Source of the DNA: Marinitoga hydrogenitolerans DSM 16785 | GTDB lineage: Bacteria; Thermotogota; Thermotogae; Petrotogales; Petrotogaceae | Direction of reading: 5' to 3' | DNA: 64,000 nt | Assembly: GCF_900129175.1 (NCBI RefSeq) | Contig: NZ_FQUI01000002.1 | Coordinates: forward strand, 1-64,000 | In this document: positions 9,032-18,595 of the stretch, in pieces | How the letters are laid out: each line of letters begins with the position of its first letter | How positions within the stretch are numbered: position 1 is the stretch's first letter | The notes under the pieces: model-generated | What the model saw: only the letters and a program-made list of their open reading frames with translations | Database searches by the model: none | What the model was told of the DNA's origin: nothing | Made by a program: the position numbers and the translations under genes

Positions 9032-9856
9032 ATGAAAAGAATTTTATTAGTTGGATTATTATTAAGTTTGTTAGTTTTATCTTTCTCTGAAAAATTAGTA
9101 ATTAAAGGGTCTAACACAATTTTTCCAGTTGCACAATTATGGATAGAAGAATTAAAAAAAATAAAACCTGATTTAGAAATTACTTTAGAAGGGGCTGGAT
9201 CATCTACAGGTATTGCTGCTTTATTTAATGGAACTACAGACATCGCAAATGCAAGTAGATTTTTAAAAAGTAAAGAAATTGAAAAAATGAATAAAGAAGG
9301 AAAATATTTCGCTCCAATAGTTATTGCTTATGATGGAATTGCTGTAATAGTAAATCCGAAATTAGGTATTGACAAAATATCTCTTGAAACCTTAAAAGGC
9401 ATATATACCGGCAAATTGAGAACATGGAATCAAGTGAGTCCTAATTTACCTAAAAAAAGAATAGTAATTTATTCAAGAAATACAGCTTCTGGGACATATG
9501 AAACCTTTGAAAAGAAAGTTTTAAACAAGGAAAGAATGGCACCAACAGTGAAGATGGTAGAATCTACACAATTTGAAATTGAACAAGTATCTAGAAACCC
9601 TTATGCTATTGCTTATGTTGGAGTAGGATATGTAACCGACAAGGTAAAAGTTTTAAAAGTTGAAGGAATAGAACCTACAAAATTAAATATTTTAAATTCA
9701 AAATATCCAATATCAAGACCATTATATATGTTTATAGATGTAACAAATGGTTGGCCAGAAAGTGGAGTAATAAAAGAATACATCACTTTCGGATTATCAA
9801 AAAAAGGACAAGAATTAGCTGAAAAAGCAGGTTATATTGCAGCATATGGATTCTAA
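9032..9856 (+). CDS. pstS: Phosphate ABC transporter, phosphate-binding protein
   Basis: This is the periplasmic receptor of the high-affinity phosphate importer. A signal peptide (MKRILLVGLLLSLLVLSFS) precedes the mature fold. Phosphate-binding segments typical of PstS are visible: IKGSNTIFPVAQ near the N-terminus, LEGAGSSTGIAAL, and SRNTASGTYETF. At 274 residues it matches the short Thermotogae/clostridial form. The start is the ATG at 9032, with AGGAGG 8 bases upstream. First gene of pstSCAB-phoU-phoB-phoR. Confidence 0.95.
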   Translation: MKRILLVGLLLSLLVLSFSEKLVIKGSNTIFPVAQLWIEELKKIKPDLEITLEGAGSSTGIAALFNGTTDIANASRFLKSKEIEKMNKEGKYFAPIVIAYDGIAVIVNPKLGIDKISLETLKGIYTGKLRTWNQVSPNLPKKRIVIYSRNTASGTYETFEKKVLNKERMAPTVKMVESTQFEIEQVSRNPYAIAYVGVGYVTDKVKVLKVEGIEPTKLNILNSKYPISRPLYMFIDVTNGWPESGVIKEYITFGLSKKGQELAEKAGYIAAYGF

Positions 9857-9871
9857 AAAGGAGTGTTTCTT

Positions 9872-10732
9872 TTGAGAGAATTAAAACATTTATTAAACTC
9901 TATAATAATAAAAACATTCGCTTTAACAGGTATAATTGCATTAATATTAATATTTGGATTTGTAATAAAAGAATCCATACCAGCTTTAGAAAAAGCTGGT
10001 ATGGAAATATTTACAAGCTTTGATTGGTATCCAACATTTGATCCACCATCTTTTGGAATTCTAACAATGCTTTTAAATTCTATTATATTAACTATTGTTT
10101 CTTCATTAATTGTTTTACCTCTTGGATATATTATAGCTTTTTTTATGTATGATTACGCAACTGAATTTGAAAAAAGAATGATAAAATCTTCTATTGATCT
10201 ATTATCTGGAGTTCCATCAGTAATTATAGGTATGTTTTTAATAATTTATATTTCTCCATGGATGTTAGAAATTGGTGCTTGGTCAGCAGAAAATATATTA
10301 TTAGCTTCTATTGGATTAACTATTCTTTCTTTACCCTATACAGCATCATTAATGGAAGAAGCTATGAGTTCAGTTGATATTAGTCTTAAAGAAGGGGCAT
10401 TAGCATTAGGGACTACAAGATTTATAGCTGGATTTAAAGTAGTTTCAAAAGCCGCTTTACCTGGTATCTTTAATGCCGCTATATTAACAATAAATAGAAT
10501 AATTGGTGAAACTATGGTTGTATTAATGGCTGCTGGAGGCGCAAATATGTTGCCCCTTTCTATATTTGATCCTGTAAGGCCCTTGACTGCAGCTATAGCT
10601 AGTGAAATGGGTGAAGTTGAAATTGGCAGCATTCATTACTCAGCATTATTTGCTTCTGGGCTTGTCCTTTTAACTATTTCTTTTATACTAACACTAATTT
10701 CAAAAAGGCTTTCAAGGAGATGGAGTAAATGA
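9872..10732 (+). CDS. pstC: Phosphate ABC transporter permease PstC
   Basis: One of the two membrane subunits of the Pst importer. The 286-residue protein has six predicted helices and the permease loop that contacts PstB (EGALALGTTRFIAGFKVVSKAALPGI). The start is taken as the TTG at 9872, because the GTG at 9863 overlaps the AAAGGAG ribosome site. It lies 15 bases after pstS and overlaps pstA by 4 bases (ATGA). Confidence 0.92.
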   Translation: MRELKHLLNSIIIKTFALTGIIALILIFGFVIKESIPALEKAGMEIFTSFDWYPTFDPPSFGILTMLLNSIILTIVSSLIVLPLGYIIAFFMYDYATEFEKRMIKSSIDLLSGVPSVIIGMFLIIYISPWMLEIGAWSAENILLASIGLTILSLPYTASLMEEAMSSVDISLKEGALALGTTRFIAGFKVVSKAALPGIFNAAILTINRIIGETMVVLMAAGGANMLPLSIFDPVRPLTAAIASEMGEVEIGSIHYSALFASGLVLLTISFILTLISKRLSRRWSK

Positions 10733-11553
10733 GAAAGGATAAAATAATTTCTTTTATTTTTAGATTAATAAGTTATATAACATTTTTTACTATTGTTTTT
10801 ATTTTTATTTTTATAATATTAGATGGAATAAAATATTTTTCTATAGATTTTTTTACACAGTTTCCTAAAAATATGATGACAGAAGGTGGGATATTTCCCG
10901 CTATTATAGGAACTTTCTATTTGTTATTTCTAACATTAATAATCTCTATTCCTTTTGGTGTAATAACTGGTATTTTTTTATCTGAGTATGGTAATAATAA
11001 AATCGGGAGTCTTTTAGATATAACTATTACTTCATTATCAGGGGTTCCTTCTATCGTTTATGGATTGTTTGGACTGGCATTATTTTCAATAACGATGGGA
11101 TTTAGGACATCCTTAATTTCCGGTGCTCTAACATTATCTGTAATGTCATTACCTATAATTTCTTCTGCAACTCGTGAAGCTTTAATGGCTATTCCAAATT
11201 CAATGAGAGAATCTGCATATGCATTAGGAGCTAATAAAACAGAAGTTATATATAAAGTCATTATACCATCTGCAAAATCTCGAATACTAACCGCTATATT
11301 GATCGGTGCTGGTAGAGTTATGGGAGAAACTGCCCCTGTATTATTAACTTCTGCTGTATTTTATTCAACACATATGCCTAAATCTATCAAAGATCCTATT
11401 ATGACATTACCAACACATATTTATAATATTGCAATGGCTTATGGCAATGATGCACAATGGATGGCTAAAGGTACCGCTTCTTTTTTAATGTTATTAGTAT
11501 TTGTAATATATTCAATTGCTTTTAGATTAAGGAGGAAATTAAATGAAAAATAA
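10729..11553 (+). CDS. pstA: Phosphate ABC transporter permease PstA
   Basis: This is the second Pst membrane subunit. At 274 residues it has six predicted helices and the coupling loop [23 protein letters not shown], followed by [17 protein letters not shown], a strongly conserved PstA segment. It overlaps pstC by 4 bases and pstB by 11, so the subunits are probably made in balanced amounts by coupled translation. Confidence 0.93.
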   Translation: MRKDKIISFIFRLISYITFFTIVFIFIFIILDGIKYFSIDFFTQFPKNMMTEGGIFPAIIGTFYLLFLTLIISIPFGVITGIFLSEYGNNKIGSLLDITITSLSGVPSIVYGLFGLALFSITMGFRTSLISGALTLSVMSLPIISSATREALMAIPNSMRESAYALGANKTEVIYKVIIPSAKSRILTAILIGAGRVMGETAPVLLTSAVFYSTHMPKSIKDPIMTLPTHIYNIAMAYGNDAQWMAKGTASFLMLLVFVIYSIAFRLRRKLNEK

Positions 11554-12322
11554 TGTTATTTTAAAAAAAGATGTTATAATAAAGATAAAGGAATTTAATG
11601 CATGGTATGATAAAAAACAAGCATTAAAAAATATAAATATCGATTTTAAAAGAAATAAGATAAGTGCAATTATCGGGCCTTCTGGCTGTGGAAAATCTAC
11701 GTTGTTAAGAAGCATAAATAGAATGAACGATGAAATTCCAAATTATAGAACCTCTGGTGAAATATTATATGAAGAAAAAAACATATATGATAAAGATTTA
11801 GATTTAACTATTTATAGAAAGAAAGTTGGTATGGTTTTTCAAAAACCAGTTCCATTTCCAATGTCAATATATGAAAATGTTGCTTTCGGATTAAAAATTC
11901 ATGGAATTAAAAATAAAAATAAAATTGATGAAATTGTAGAAAGATCTTTAAAACAAGCTGCTTTATGGGATGAAGTAAAAGATGAACTACACAAATCAGC
12001 AAACGCATTGTCTGGTGGTCAACAACAAAGATTAGTTATTGCAAGAGCTATTGCAGTTGACCCGGAAGTGATCTTGCTAGACGAACCAACATCCGCATTA
12101 GACCCAATTGCAACACAAAGAATAGAAAGATTACTTGAAGAGCTGGTTGAAAAATATACTATAATTATAGTAACACATAATCTTTCTCAAGCTATAAGAA
12201 TTTCTGATTATTTATATTTTATGTATCAAGGCGATTTAATAGAATCAGGATTAACTTCTGATATAATCAAATCACCTAAAAACCAATTAACTGAAGATTA
12301 CTTAAACGGAAGAATAGGATAA
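11543..12322 (+). CDS. pstB: Phosphate ABC transporter ATP-binding protein PstB
   Basis: This is the ATPase of the Pst importer. The 259-residue protein has Walker [20 protein letters not shown], the Q-loop [16 protein letters not shown], signature LSGGQQQR, Walker [14 protein letters not shown] and the H-loop IVTHNLSQA, all in the expected order. The RSINRMND extension after Walker A is characteristic of PstB rather than other importers. An AAGGAGG ribosome site lies inside the end of pstA. Confidence 0.96.
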   Translation: MKNNVILKKDVIIKIKEFNAWYDKKQALKNINIDFKRNKISAIIGPSGCGKSTLLRSINRMNDEIPNYRTSGEILYEEKNIYDKDLDLTIYRKKVGMVFQKPVPFPMSIYENVAFGLKIHGIKNKNKIDEIVERSLKQAALWDEVKDELHKSANALSGGQQQRLVIARAIAVDPEVILLDEPTSALDPIATQRIERLLEELVEKYTIIIVTHNLSQAIRISDYLYFMYQGDLIESGLTSDIIKSPKNQLTEDYLNGRIG

Positions 12323-12335
12323 TGGAGGTTATATT

Positions 12336-12998
12336 ATGCAAAATGTACATCATTTTGAAAATGAAGTTTTAATATTAAAAGCTGACATATCAAAAATGCT
12401 TTCTTTAATACTAGAATCATTTAATATGGCTATAAAATCTTTGGAAACTAACGATGCAGCTTTAGCTAAAAGAGTTATAGATTTAGATGATAAAATTGAT
12501 GATATTAATAGAAAAATTGAAGATGAAGTATACCAGATAATTGCAAGATATAACCCTTTAGCTAAAGAATTAAGATATATAATTACTATGATAAAATTTT
12601 CTAATAACCTTGAAAGAATTGGCGACCTTTCATGCAATATAGCACAAAAAGTGTTTGAATTTAAAGATAACAATATTTCAGCTTTACTAAATGAAGATAC
12701 ACTGAAAATGATAGGTTTTTCACTAGAGATGCTCAAAGAAGTATTTAAAGCGTTTAATGAGAGAAATGTTGAATTAGCAATTGAAATATGGAAAAAAGAT
12801 AATATAATTGATGATCTTGAAATTCAAATTAGAAAAGATATTTTAAATGATTTTAAAAATGGAAAATATGATGAAAAACTTATAATTCCTTATGTATTGA
12901 TAGCCCGAGATATTGAAAGAGTTTCTGATCAAGTTACTAATTTATGTGAAGAAATTGTTTATATTGAAAAAGGTGAAAAAATAACTAATTTCCTATAG
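12336..12998 (+). CDS. phoU: Phosphate transport regulator PhoU
   Basis: PhoU couples Pst transport to PhoR signalling and restrains phosphate uptake. The 220-residue helical protein consists of two three-helix repeats with the metal-site motifs (KFSNNLERIGDLSCNIAQ in the first and RDIERVSDQVTNLCEEIVY in the second). Both E(R)xxD clusters are present, so both repeats should bind metal. It sits 13 bases after pstB and 10 bases before phoB. Confidence 0.93.
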   Translation: MQNVHHFENEVLILKADISKMLSLILESFNMAIKSLETNDAALAKRVIDLDDKIDDINRKIEDEVYQIIARYNPLAKELRYIITMIKFSNNLERIGDLSCNIAQKVFEFKDNNISALLNEDTLKMIGFSLEMLKEVFKAFNERNVELAIEIWKKDNIIDDLEIQIRKDILNDFKNGKYDEKLIIPYVLIARDIERVSDQVTNLCEEIVYIEKGEKITNFL

Positions 12999-13008
12999 GA
13001 GGAAAAAT

Positions 13009-13686
13009 ATGGCTTCGATCTTAATTGTAGAAGATGATAAAGATATTAGAGATATTTTAAGAACCTATTTAGAAATAGAAAAATATATTATCTATGAAGT
13101 GGAATCTATTAATCAAATGAATGATTTTTTAAACAAAAACAATGTGGATATTATATTATTAGACGTAATGTTACCTGATGGTGAATCTATTGATATTTTA
13201 CCTTTCATAAGGGCAAAAAATAAAAATACTGGCATAATAATAATCTCTGCTAAAAATACTGATAGAGATAAAATATTTGGTATAGAAAATGGCGCAGATG
13301 ATTATATTACTAAACCTTTTAACCCCCGTGAAGTAATAGCTCGAGTAAGAGCGCTATTAAAAAGATTAAAGAATGAAGATGAAAAACTACAATTTGGAAA
13401 TTTAGAAATTTTTTCAGATAATTATACTGTAAAATATAAAGGAAAAATAATCGATTTAACAGCAAAAGAATTTGAAATATTATATTTATTAGCTAAAAAT
13501 CCAGAAAAGATATTTACAAGAAATGACATTATTGATAAAATATGGTATGGTGAGGATTTTATTACAGATAGAGTTATAGATGTTCATATAAGTATGATTA
13601 GATCTAAAATTGGAAAAAATTGGATAAAAACAATTAGGAATTTAGGGTATAAATTCAACAAATCTGCTGAAGTTATAGGTGAATAA
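13009..13686 (+). CDS. phoB: Response regulator PhoB/PhoP (OmpR family)
   Basis: This is the DNA-binding response regulator of the phosphate two-component system. The N-terminal receiver domain has the acidic pair EDDKD, the phosphoacceptor in ILLDVMLPDGE (about Asp51) and the conserved Lys in YITKPFNP. The C-terminal winged helix ends with the usual DVHISMIRSKIGKNWIKTIRNLGYKF. Its place directly after pstSCAB-phoU and before the kinase makes a PhoB/PhoP role likely. It probably autoregulates the operon through the sites near 8944. Confidence 0.9.
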   Translation: MASILIVEDDKDIRDILRTYLEIEKYIIYEVESINQMNDFLNKNNVDIILLDVMLPDGESIDILPFIRAKNKNTGIIIISAKNTDRDKIFGIENGADDYITKPFNPREVIARVRALLKRLKNEDEKLQFGNLEIFSDNYTVKYKGKIIDLTAKEFEILYLLAKNPEKIFTRNDIIDKIWYGEDFITDRVIDVHISMIRSKIGKNWIKTIRNLGYKFNKSAEVIGE

Positions 13687-13687
13687 A

Positions 13688-14641
13688 ATGGATAGAGCAC
13701 TCGATTATATTAATGAAATGATTATAAAGTTAAATAAAATGAAAATTGAAAAAGCCAATATTATGGCCAAATCTCATGGTTTCAAAAAAAATCATGAGAT
13801 TATTAGTGTTATGACATTTAATGAAATTGATCTATTTGTTAATAGCATTTTAGAAAGAAAAGACTTTTTTATCGAAACGACTATATATTTTTTCCAAGGA
13901 ACTAGTAAATTTTGCAAAATCAATTATCTAAGCAATGATGAAATTTTAATAATAGAAGATAAAACCGAAAAAGAATTATTAAAACAAGTGAAAGCTGATT
14001 TTATAACATCACTATCTCATGAATTGAGAACACCTCTTTCAGTAGCAAAAGGCAATATTTTTCTATTAGAAGACATAATAAGCGATTCTAGCACCTTAAA
14101 AATTATTAAAAAATCAAAAAACGCCTTAAGAAGAATAGAAAGAATATTAGACCAATTAACTTTACTTTCTATGGCAGAATTCGGGAGTTATATGATTAAA
14201 ACAGAAATATTTGATCCGGAAAATTTAATTGAAGAAGTTAGAAGTGATCTAGAAAATAAAATAAAAAATAAAAATATAAAAATAAATTTCAAATCAAATA
14301 TCAAGCATATAACAGGTGACCCTTTTATTATTTATACAATCATTAGAAATTTAGTTTCTAACTCTATAAAATATTCTCACAATGATTCCGAAATAAACAT
14401 TACAATAGACAAAGATAAAATAGTTGTAAAAGATAATGGTATTGGAATTAGAGATAATGAAAAAGCAAGAATTTTCGAAAGGTTTTATAGAGGTATTGAT
14501 GCAAAAAAGTATGCCAAAGGTTCTGGTTTAGGTCTTGCTATAGTCAAATATTTGTGTGAACTTGCAGGATATAAAATAGAGTTTGATTCGAAATGGATGA
14601 TTGGAACTACATTTACAATTTATTTAGAAAATAAGAATTGA
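13688..14641 (+). CDS. phoR: Sensor histidine kinase PhoR-like, soluble
   Basis: This is the kinase partner of the preceding response regulator. The protein (about 317 residues) has an N-terminal PAS-like sensor of about 100 residues, the dimerisation/phosphoacceptor H-box SLSHELRTPLS (His near residue 113), an N-box RNLVSNSIKYS, and G boxes VKDNGIGIRDNE and KGSGLGLAIVK. No transmembrane helix is visible, unlike canonical PhoR, so it must sense PhoU/Pst status from the cytoplasm. The ATG at 13688 is preferred to the GTG at 13679. It ends just before the strong terminator at 14679. Confidence 0.85.
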   Translation: MDRALDYINEMIIKLNKMKIEKANIMAKSHGFKKNHEIISVMTFNEIDLFVNSILERKDFFIETTIYFFQGTSKFCKINYLSNDEILIIEDKTEKELLKQVKADFITSLSHELRTPLSVAKGNIFLLEDIISDSSTLKIIKKSKNALRRIERILDQLTLLSMAEFGSYMIKTEIFDPENLIEEVRSDLENKIKNKNIKINFKSNIKHITGDPFIIYTIIRNLVSNSIKYSHNDSEINITIDKDKIVVKDNGIGIRDNEKARIFERFYRGIDAKKYAKGSGLGLAIVKYLCELAGYKIEFDSKWMIGTTFTIYLENKN

Positions 14642-14678
14642 GATTGTATTTTTACTTTTCTATTTTATTTTAAATATC

Positions 14679-14714
14679 AAAAACATAGCGATAATGTAAT
14701 ATCGCTATGTTTTT
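14679..14714. terminator. Bidirectional intrinsic terminator
   Basis: A perfect 14-bp stem (14679-14692 with 14701-14714, AAAAACATAGCGAT and its complement) has an 8-base loop and U-tracts in both directions. It ends the pho operon on the plus strand and the metS operon on the minus strand. Confidence 0.9.
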
Positions 14715-14723
14715 AATGATGTA

Positions 14724-14825
14724 CTATTTCTTATTTGCTTTTGCTGCTATATTAAGAGCCCAAGATAATCCACCAAACAAAACAACACCTGCAAATATCA
14801 TAAAAGCTATTGCACTTCCAGACAT
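14724..14825 (-). CDS. metS: MetS-like small subunit of NSS amino-acid importer (33 aa)
   Basis: This small gene encodes 33 residues: one hydrophobic helix (AIAFMIFAGVVLFGGLSWAL) followed by a short basic tail ending KANKK. It matches the MetS small-subunit family (methionine/alanine importer small subunit), first known from the MetPS transporter of Corynebacterium and usually encoded directly after an NSS transporter. Here it starts 10 bases after the NSS stop, with an AGGGGTGA ribosome site overlapping that stop. The adjacent large subunit is frameshifted, so this partner may be orphaned. A plus-strand ORF over the same bases is a shadow. Confidence 0.85.
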   Translation of the reverse strand: MSGSAIAFMIFAGVVLFGGLSWALNIAAKANKK

Positions 14826-14835
14826 ATTTTCACCC

Positions 14836-16351
14836 CTATTCTTCCTCAAAAGTAATTTTTGTTACTTTCTCATTATATTTTTCATCTCTTGAAGGTAATT
14901 TAGCAAATATAAAACCAATTATAGGAATAGCAATGAAAACTAAGAACCCTATAGTTAAAGCCCATGAAGGATATCCTCCATAAGGATTTTTTATTTCATC
15001 AAGAATATTTAATCCAAGAATAAAAATTAAAACAATAGGTATTATATATTTTAATGATATATCAAACCATTTCCCTATTTTAATTTCAGAAACTGAATTA
15101 ATATATTTTCTTAATTTATCTGCACCAAATAACCAACCGATAATAACTGATTCAAGAATACCAACAACTAAAAGTGCATATGTACCCATAAAATGATCAA
15201 TTATATCTAACCAATATAAACCTCCTTGGGTTGCAAACAATAATCCAAATATAAATCCTAAGATTGAGAATCCAATTAAAAAAGCTTTCTTATTAACTTT
15301 AAATTTATCACCAGCTGCTGCTTCAATAGCTTCAACTAACGAAAATGCGGAATCTATACCAAGAGTTAATAACATAACAAAAAATGCTAATCCAATTATT
15401 GACTGTACAATAATACCGCCTGGTATTAATGAAATTGCTTGTGGATATACAACAAATGCTAATCCAATGCCGCCACTAACAACCTCATCAACAGGAACAC
15501 TCATTTGTTGAGCCATATATCCTAAAACTGAAAATACAGCTATACCTGCTAAAAATGACGTTGCAGAATTCCCTAAAGCTGTTATAATCGCATTGTTAGC
15601 AACATCATTTTTCTTATCATTATAGCTACCATATGCAATCATTATACCAAATGCAACACTTAACGAAAAGAAAATTTGTCCAAAAGCATTTGCCCAAACC
15701 CTTGGATCAGCTAATTTAGCAAAATTTGGTTCAAATAAGAAATTTAAACCTGTTGCTGCGCCTGGTAAAGTTATACCCCTAATCCCCAACAATACTAATA
15801 ATACTATTGGTAGAGGTACTGTCCACATAACTGTTTTACCAACTGATTCGGTACCCTTCCTCAAAATCAAATAAATCCATAACCAAGATAATTAATAATC
15901 CTATAACAATTGGCCATCTTAATCCTCCAAGCTGTCCAGGTCCATCTGTTAATTTTAAAAAATCTCCAAAGAAAAATCCTTTAGGATCATCTTTCCAAGC
16001 TGTTCCTAAAGAAAAATATAAATAATTAAAAATCCAAGCCATTATAACATTATAATAAAATGTAATAATAGCACCTGTTAAAACAGCCCACCAACCTATG
16101 AATTCCGAACCTTTTGATATTTTCCCTAAAGCTTTTGGCGCACTACTTTGCAATCCTTGACCAATACCAAATTCTGCCATTAAAATTGGAATGCCTGCTA
16201 AAAATAAAGCAATAAAATAAGGAATGTAAAAAGCTCCTCCACCATTAGAATATGCCATATAAGGAAAACGCCATGCATTACCTAAACCTGCAGCTGAACC
16301 TATTGCTGCCAAAACAAAAGCCCATCTTGAGCCCCACTTTTGCCTCGCCAC
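14836..16351 (-). pseudogene. NSS-family sodium:amino-acid symporter, interrupted by a frameshift
   Basis: Two frames together make one LeuT-fold transporter of about 505 residues. The N-terminal part (16351 down to about 15870) starts with RWAFVLAAIGSAAGLGNAWRFPY, the sodium and substrate site of helix 1. The C-terminal part (about 15870 to 14836) continues from VGKTVMWTVPLP through IRGITLPGA and VWANAFGQIFFSLSVAFGIM (helix 6). The join lies at 15861-15871: one extra base (for example the G read from 15868) shifts ...VMDLF into a stop 12 codons later instead of ILRKGTESVGK. The start is GTG with GAAAGGGG upstream. MetS follows. This could be a genuine inactivation or a sequencing error. Substrate by family is methionine, alanine or a similar amino acid. 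Confidence 0.85.
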
Positions 16352-16475
16352 AAAAAAACACCCCTTTCTCGTAAAATTATTGTGATAAATCTTACTAAAA
16401 TCATTTTTTTATTACTTTTTAAATAATTGTATGACATTGGTATGAAATTTATTTCACTATTGTTAATCAAAGAAT

Positions 16476-16504
16476 ATAATACCATAAAATAATTAAAAAG
16501 TCAA
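16476..16504 (-). promoter_or_regulatory. Promoter of the NSS transporter operon
   Basis: On the minus strand there is TTGACT (16504-16499), 17 bases, then TATTAT (16481-16476), giving a leader of about 118 bases before the GTG start. The leader shows no riboswitch I can recognise. Confidence 0.65.
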
Positions 16505-16553
16505 TCTTTTTATTCGTAAGAAAAAAATAAATTATTTTTTACCGAATTTTGAT

Positions 16554-16582
16554 TTGACAAAATATTAAATTTATGGTATAAT
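16554..16582 (+). promoter_or_regulatory. Consensus promoter of the lysO operon
   Basis: TTGACA (16554-16559), 17 bases, TATAAT (16577-16582): a perfect sigma-A consensus and one of the strongest promoters in the window. Confidence 0.85.
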
Positions 16583-16587
16583 ATGAG

Positions 16588-16617
16588 TGGCAGCCTTGAA
16601 TTGGTTGCCATTTTTTT
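16588..16617 (+). terminator. Terminator-like hairpin at the transcription start of lysO
   Basis: An 8-bp stem (TGGCAGCC 16588-16595 with GGTTGCCA 16603-16610, one G-U) and a 7-base loop are followed by TTTTTTT. It begins at the predicted +1 of the consensus promoter, so most initiated transcripts could stop at about 30 nt before reaching the genes. See findings. Confidence 0.7.
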
Positions 16618-16649
16618 ATATAGATTTAAACTAAGGGGAGGGAAAATTA

Positions 16650-16922
16650 ATGCTATGGATTATTTTAATATCTTTCTTAACTGGTTTAATATTAGGAATG
16701 AAAGGTAAATTTATATTTATAAAAAAATTTAAACCTGTAACTATCATAACTGTTTTACTATTATTTTTTATGGGTTTTGAAATAGGATCTGATCAAAATC
16801 TAATATCCAAATTACCAGAAATAGGTTACTTGGCTCTTTTAATTGCAATATTTTCTATTTTAGGAAGTGTAATATTAACAACACTTTATGAAAAAATGTT
16901 TATAAGAAGTGATAAAAAATGA
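16650..16922 (+). CDS. LysO-type exporter, N-terminal subunit (DUF340-like)
   Basis: This 90-residue membrane protein has three hydrophobic helices. It corresponds to the N-terminal half of LysO (YbjE), the lysine exporter, which in many thermophiles is encoded as two genes. The motif FFMGFEIGSDQ parallels VVGIDIGSEEN in the second protein, reflecting the internal repeat of the family. The ATG has an AGGGGAGGG ribosome site and its stop overlaps the start of the second half. Lysine or another basic amino acid (or its toxic analogue) is the likely substrate by family. Confidence 0.75.
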   Translation: MLWIILISFLTGLILGMKGKFIFIKKFKPVTIITVLLLFFMGFEIGSDQNLISKLPEIGYLALLIAIFSILGSVILTTLYEKMFIRSDKK

Positions 16923-17491
16923 TTTTATTATTAAGTGCTGTAATTATCGGCATTATTAGCGGTTATCTTATTAGTTTTAATCTACCTTCAAATTTAATTA
17001 CAATTTTATTAATGAGTCTTGTTTTTGTAGTTGGTATTGATATTGGTTCAGAAGAAAACATCTTATTTAAAATAAAAAAGAGTATAAAAACTATTTTTAT
17101 TCAATCTTTTCTTTTAATTATGGGAAGTTTAATATTCGGAGGGTTTGTTTCATTTTTTTCTACTTTGTCTTTTAAAGAAGCAATGGGAGCTGCTGCAGGA
17201 TTTGGATGGTATTCTTTATCCGGAGTTATGATAAGCTCATTATATAGCCCTTTTCTGGGAGCAATTTCTTTTACTGCAAATGTTTTTAGAGAAATATTAG
17301 GCATTATTTTTATACCTTTGTACGCTAAATTTTCAGAGTTGGGCGCTATATCAATAGGTGGAGCTACAACAATGGATACATTGTTAGGAATAGTTGCAAA
17401 ATCAACAAAAAAAGAAAATACTTTAGTTGGATTTGGACAAGGTGTCATCGTTTCTATTGCAGTACCTATAATAATATCTTTGATTTTTTAA
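16919..17491 (+). CDS. LysO-type exporter, C-terminal subunit
   Basis: This 190-residue membrane protein is the second part of a split LysO exporter. It shows six or so hydrophobic segments, the motif GIDIGSEEN near the N-terminus, and the conserved GFGWYSLSG and GGATTMDTLLG segments of the DUF340/LysO family. It overlaps the preceding subunit by 4 bases (ATGA), indicating coupled synthesis of a two-part transporter. It ends at a bidirectional terminator shared with galK. Confidence 0.8.
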   Translation: MILLLSAVIIGIISGYLISFNLPSNLITILLMSLVFVVGIDIGSEENILFKIKKSIKTIFIQSFLLIMGSLIFGGFVSFFSTLSFKEAMGAAAGFGWYSLSGVMISSLYSPFLGAISFTANVFREILGIIFIPLYAKFSELGAISIGGATTMDTLLGIVAKSTKKENTLVGFGQGVIVSIAVPIIISLIF

Positions 17492-17492
17492 G

Positions 17493-17519
17493 ACAAATAA
17501 GCCTTATAGGCTTATTTGT
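17493..17519. terminator. Bidirectional intrinsic terminator
   Basis: A perfect 11-bp stem ACAAATAAGCC (17493-17503) with GGCTTATTTGT (17509-17519) has a 5-base loop. It separates the converging lysO and galactose operons. Confidence 0.85.
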
Positions 17520-17533
17520 TTATATAGAAAATT

Positions 17534-18595
17534 CTAAATATTCATATCCTCTTCGAAATATTCAACTCCATTAGAGGTTTTCACCTTAAAATAAGATAAG
17601 TCAATATTATATTTATTTTTATATTTAAATTTTAATTCATTAATTAACATTTCAAACTCATTACTTTTTGATAATACTAAGACCGAGCCACCAAATCCAC
17701 CACCTACAATCCTTGCACCCAAAACTTTATCTTTTAGAAAATCTACTATAAAATCTATTTCTTCGCAAGACACTTCATATAATTCTTTTAAACTTTTATG
17801 TGATTCAAAGAGATAATTTCCTATTAGTTCAATATTATTATTTTTTAAAGCCTCAATTGTTTTTAGAACGCGTTTATTTTCATCTAAAATATGTTTTACT
17901 CTATTAAATAATAGTCCATTTAAATTTTTTAAATCTTCATAAGCAACTTCTCTAAAACTATTTTTATTTAATTTATTTAAAGCCTTTTTACATTGGTTTC
18001 TTCTAGTATTATATTCAGAATTTCCTAATTTGTGTTTGATACCTGAATCTATTATATAGAAATTATAATCCTTTAAATCTAAAGGAATTAATTCATGTTT
18101 TTGTGTATATGTATCTATAAATAATGCATGGTTTATTTTAGCTAAAGCAATTGTAAATTGATCCATTATTCCGCAATTTAAACCAACAAAATTATTTTCT
18201 GCTTTCCATCCAATTAAAGCAAGGTCTTTTAATGATAAATTCAAATCTAAAATGTCATTTAATGCATAAGCTGCTGCTATTTCCAATGCTGCAGAACTCG
18301 ATAATCCTGCTCCAATGGGAAGATCTGAATCTATATAAAATTTAAACGGCGGAATTTTACCAGCTCTTTTTTCTAATTCCAGAATAACTCCAATAATATA
18401 GTCCGCCCAAGTATCAGTTTTCATCAAATTTTTTAAAGAAATTTCTTGATTAGAATTCTTTGAATGAAATAAATAAGTATCTGATTTTTTTATATCCAAA
18501 TATATATATTTATCAATAGCGAATGGTAATACATAACCATCATTGTAATCTGTATGTTCTCCAATAATATTAATACGACCTGGTGCCTTATACAT
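17534..18595 (-). CDS. galK: Galactokinase
   Basis: GalK phosphorylates D-galactose to galactose 1-phosphate at the entry to the Leloir pathway. The 353-residue GHMP kinase starts directly with the galactokinase signature GRINIIGEHTDYNDG. It has the ATP loop LPIGAGLSSSAALEIA, the catalytic-Asp region NCGIMDQF, and the C-terminal GARIVGGGFGGSVL. It is the last gene of the operon and overlaps galT by 8 bases. No galE is present in the window. Confidence 0.95.
   Translation of the reverse strand: MYKAPGRINIIGEHTDYNDGYVLPFAIDKYIYLDIKKSDTYLFHSKNSNQEISLKNLMKTDTWADYIIGVILELEKRAGKIPPFKFYIDSDLPIGAGLSSSAALEIAAAYALNDILDLNLSLKDLALIGWKAENNFVGLNCGIMDQFTIALAKINHALFIDTYTQKHELIPLDLKDYNFYIIDSGIKHKLGNSEYNTRRNQCKKALNKLNKNSFREVAYEDLKNLNGLLFNRVKHILDENKRVLKTIEALKNNNIELIGNYLFESHKSLKELYEVSCEEIDFIVDFLKDKVLGARIVGGGFGGSVLVLSKSNEFEMLINELKFKYKNKYNIDLSYFKVKTSNGVEYFEEDMNI

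Noticed and set aside
14707-14892. Plus-strand ORF of 61 codons
   Set aside because: It is antisense to the MetS small gene and the end of the NSS gene, lacks a ribosome site and overlaps the terminator stem; the minus-strand reading gives a recognisable family.
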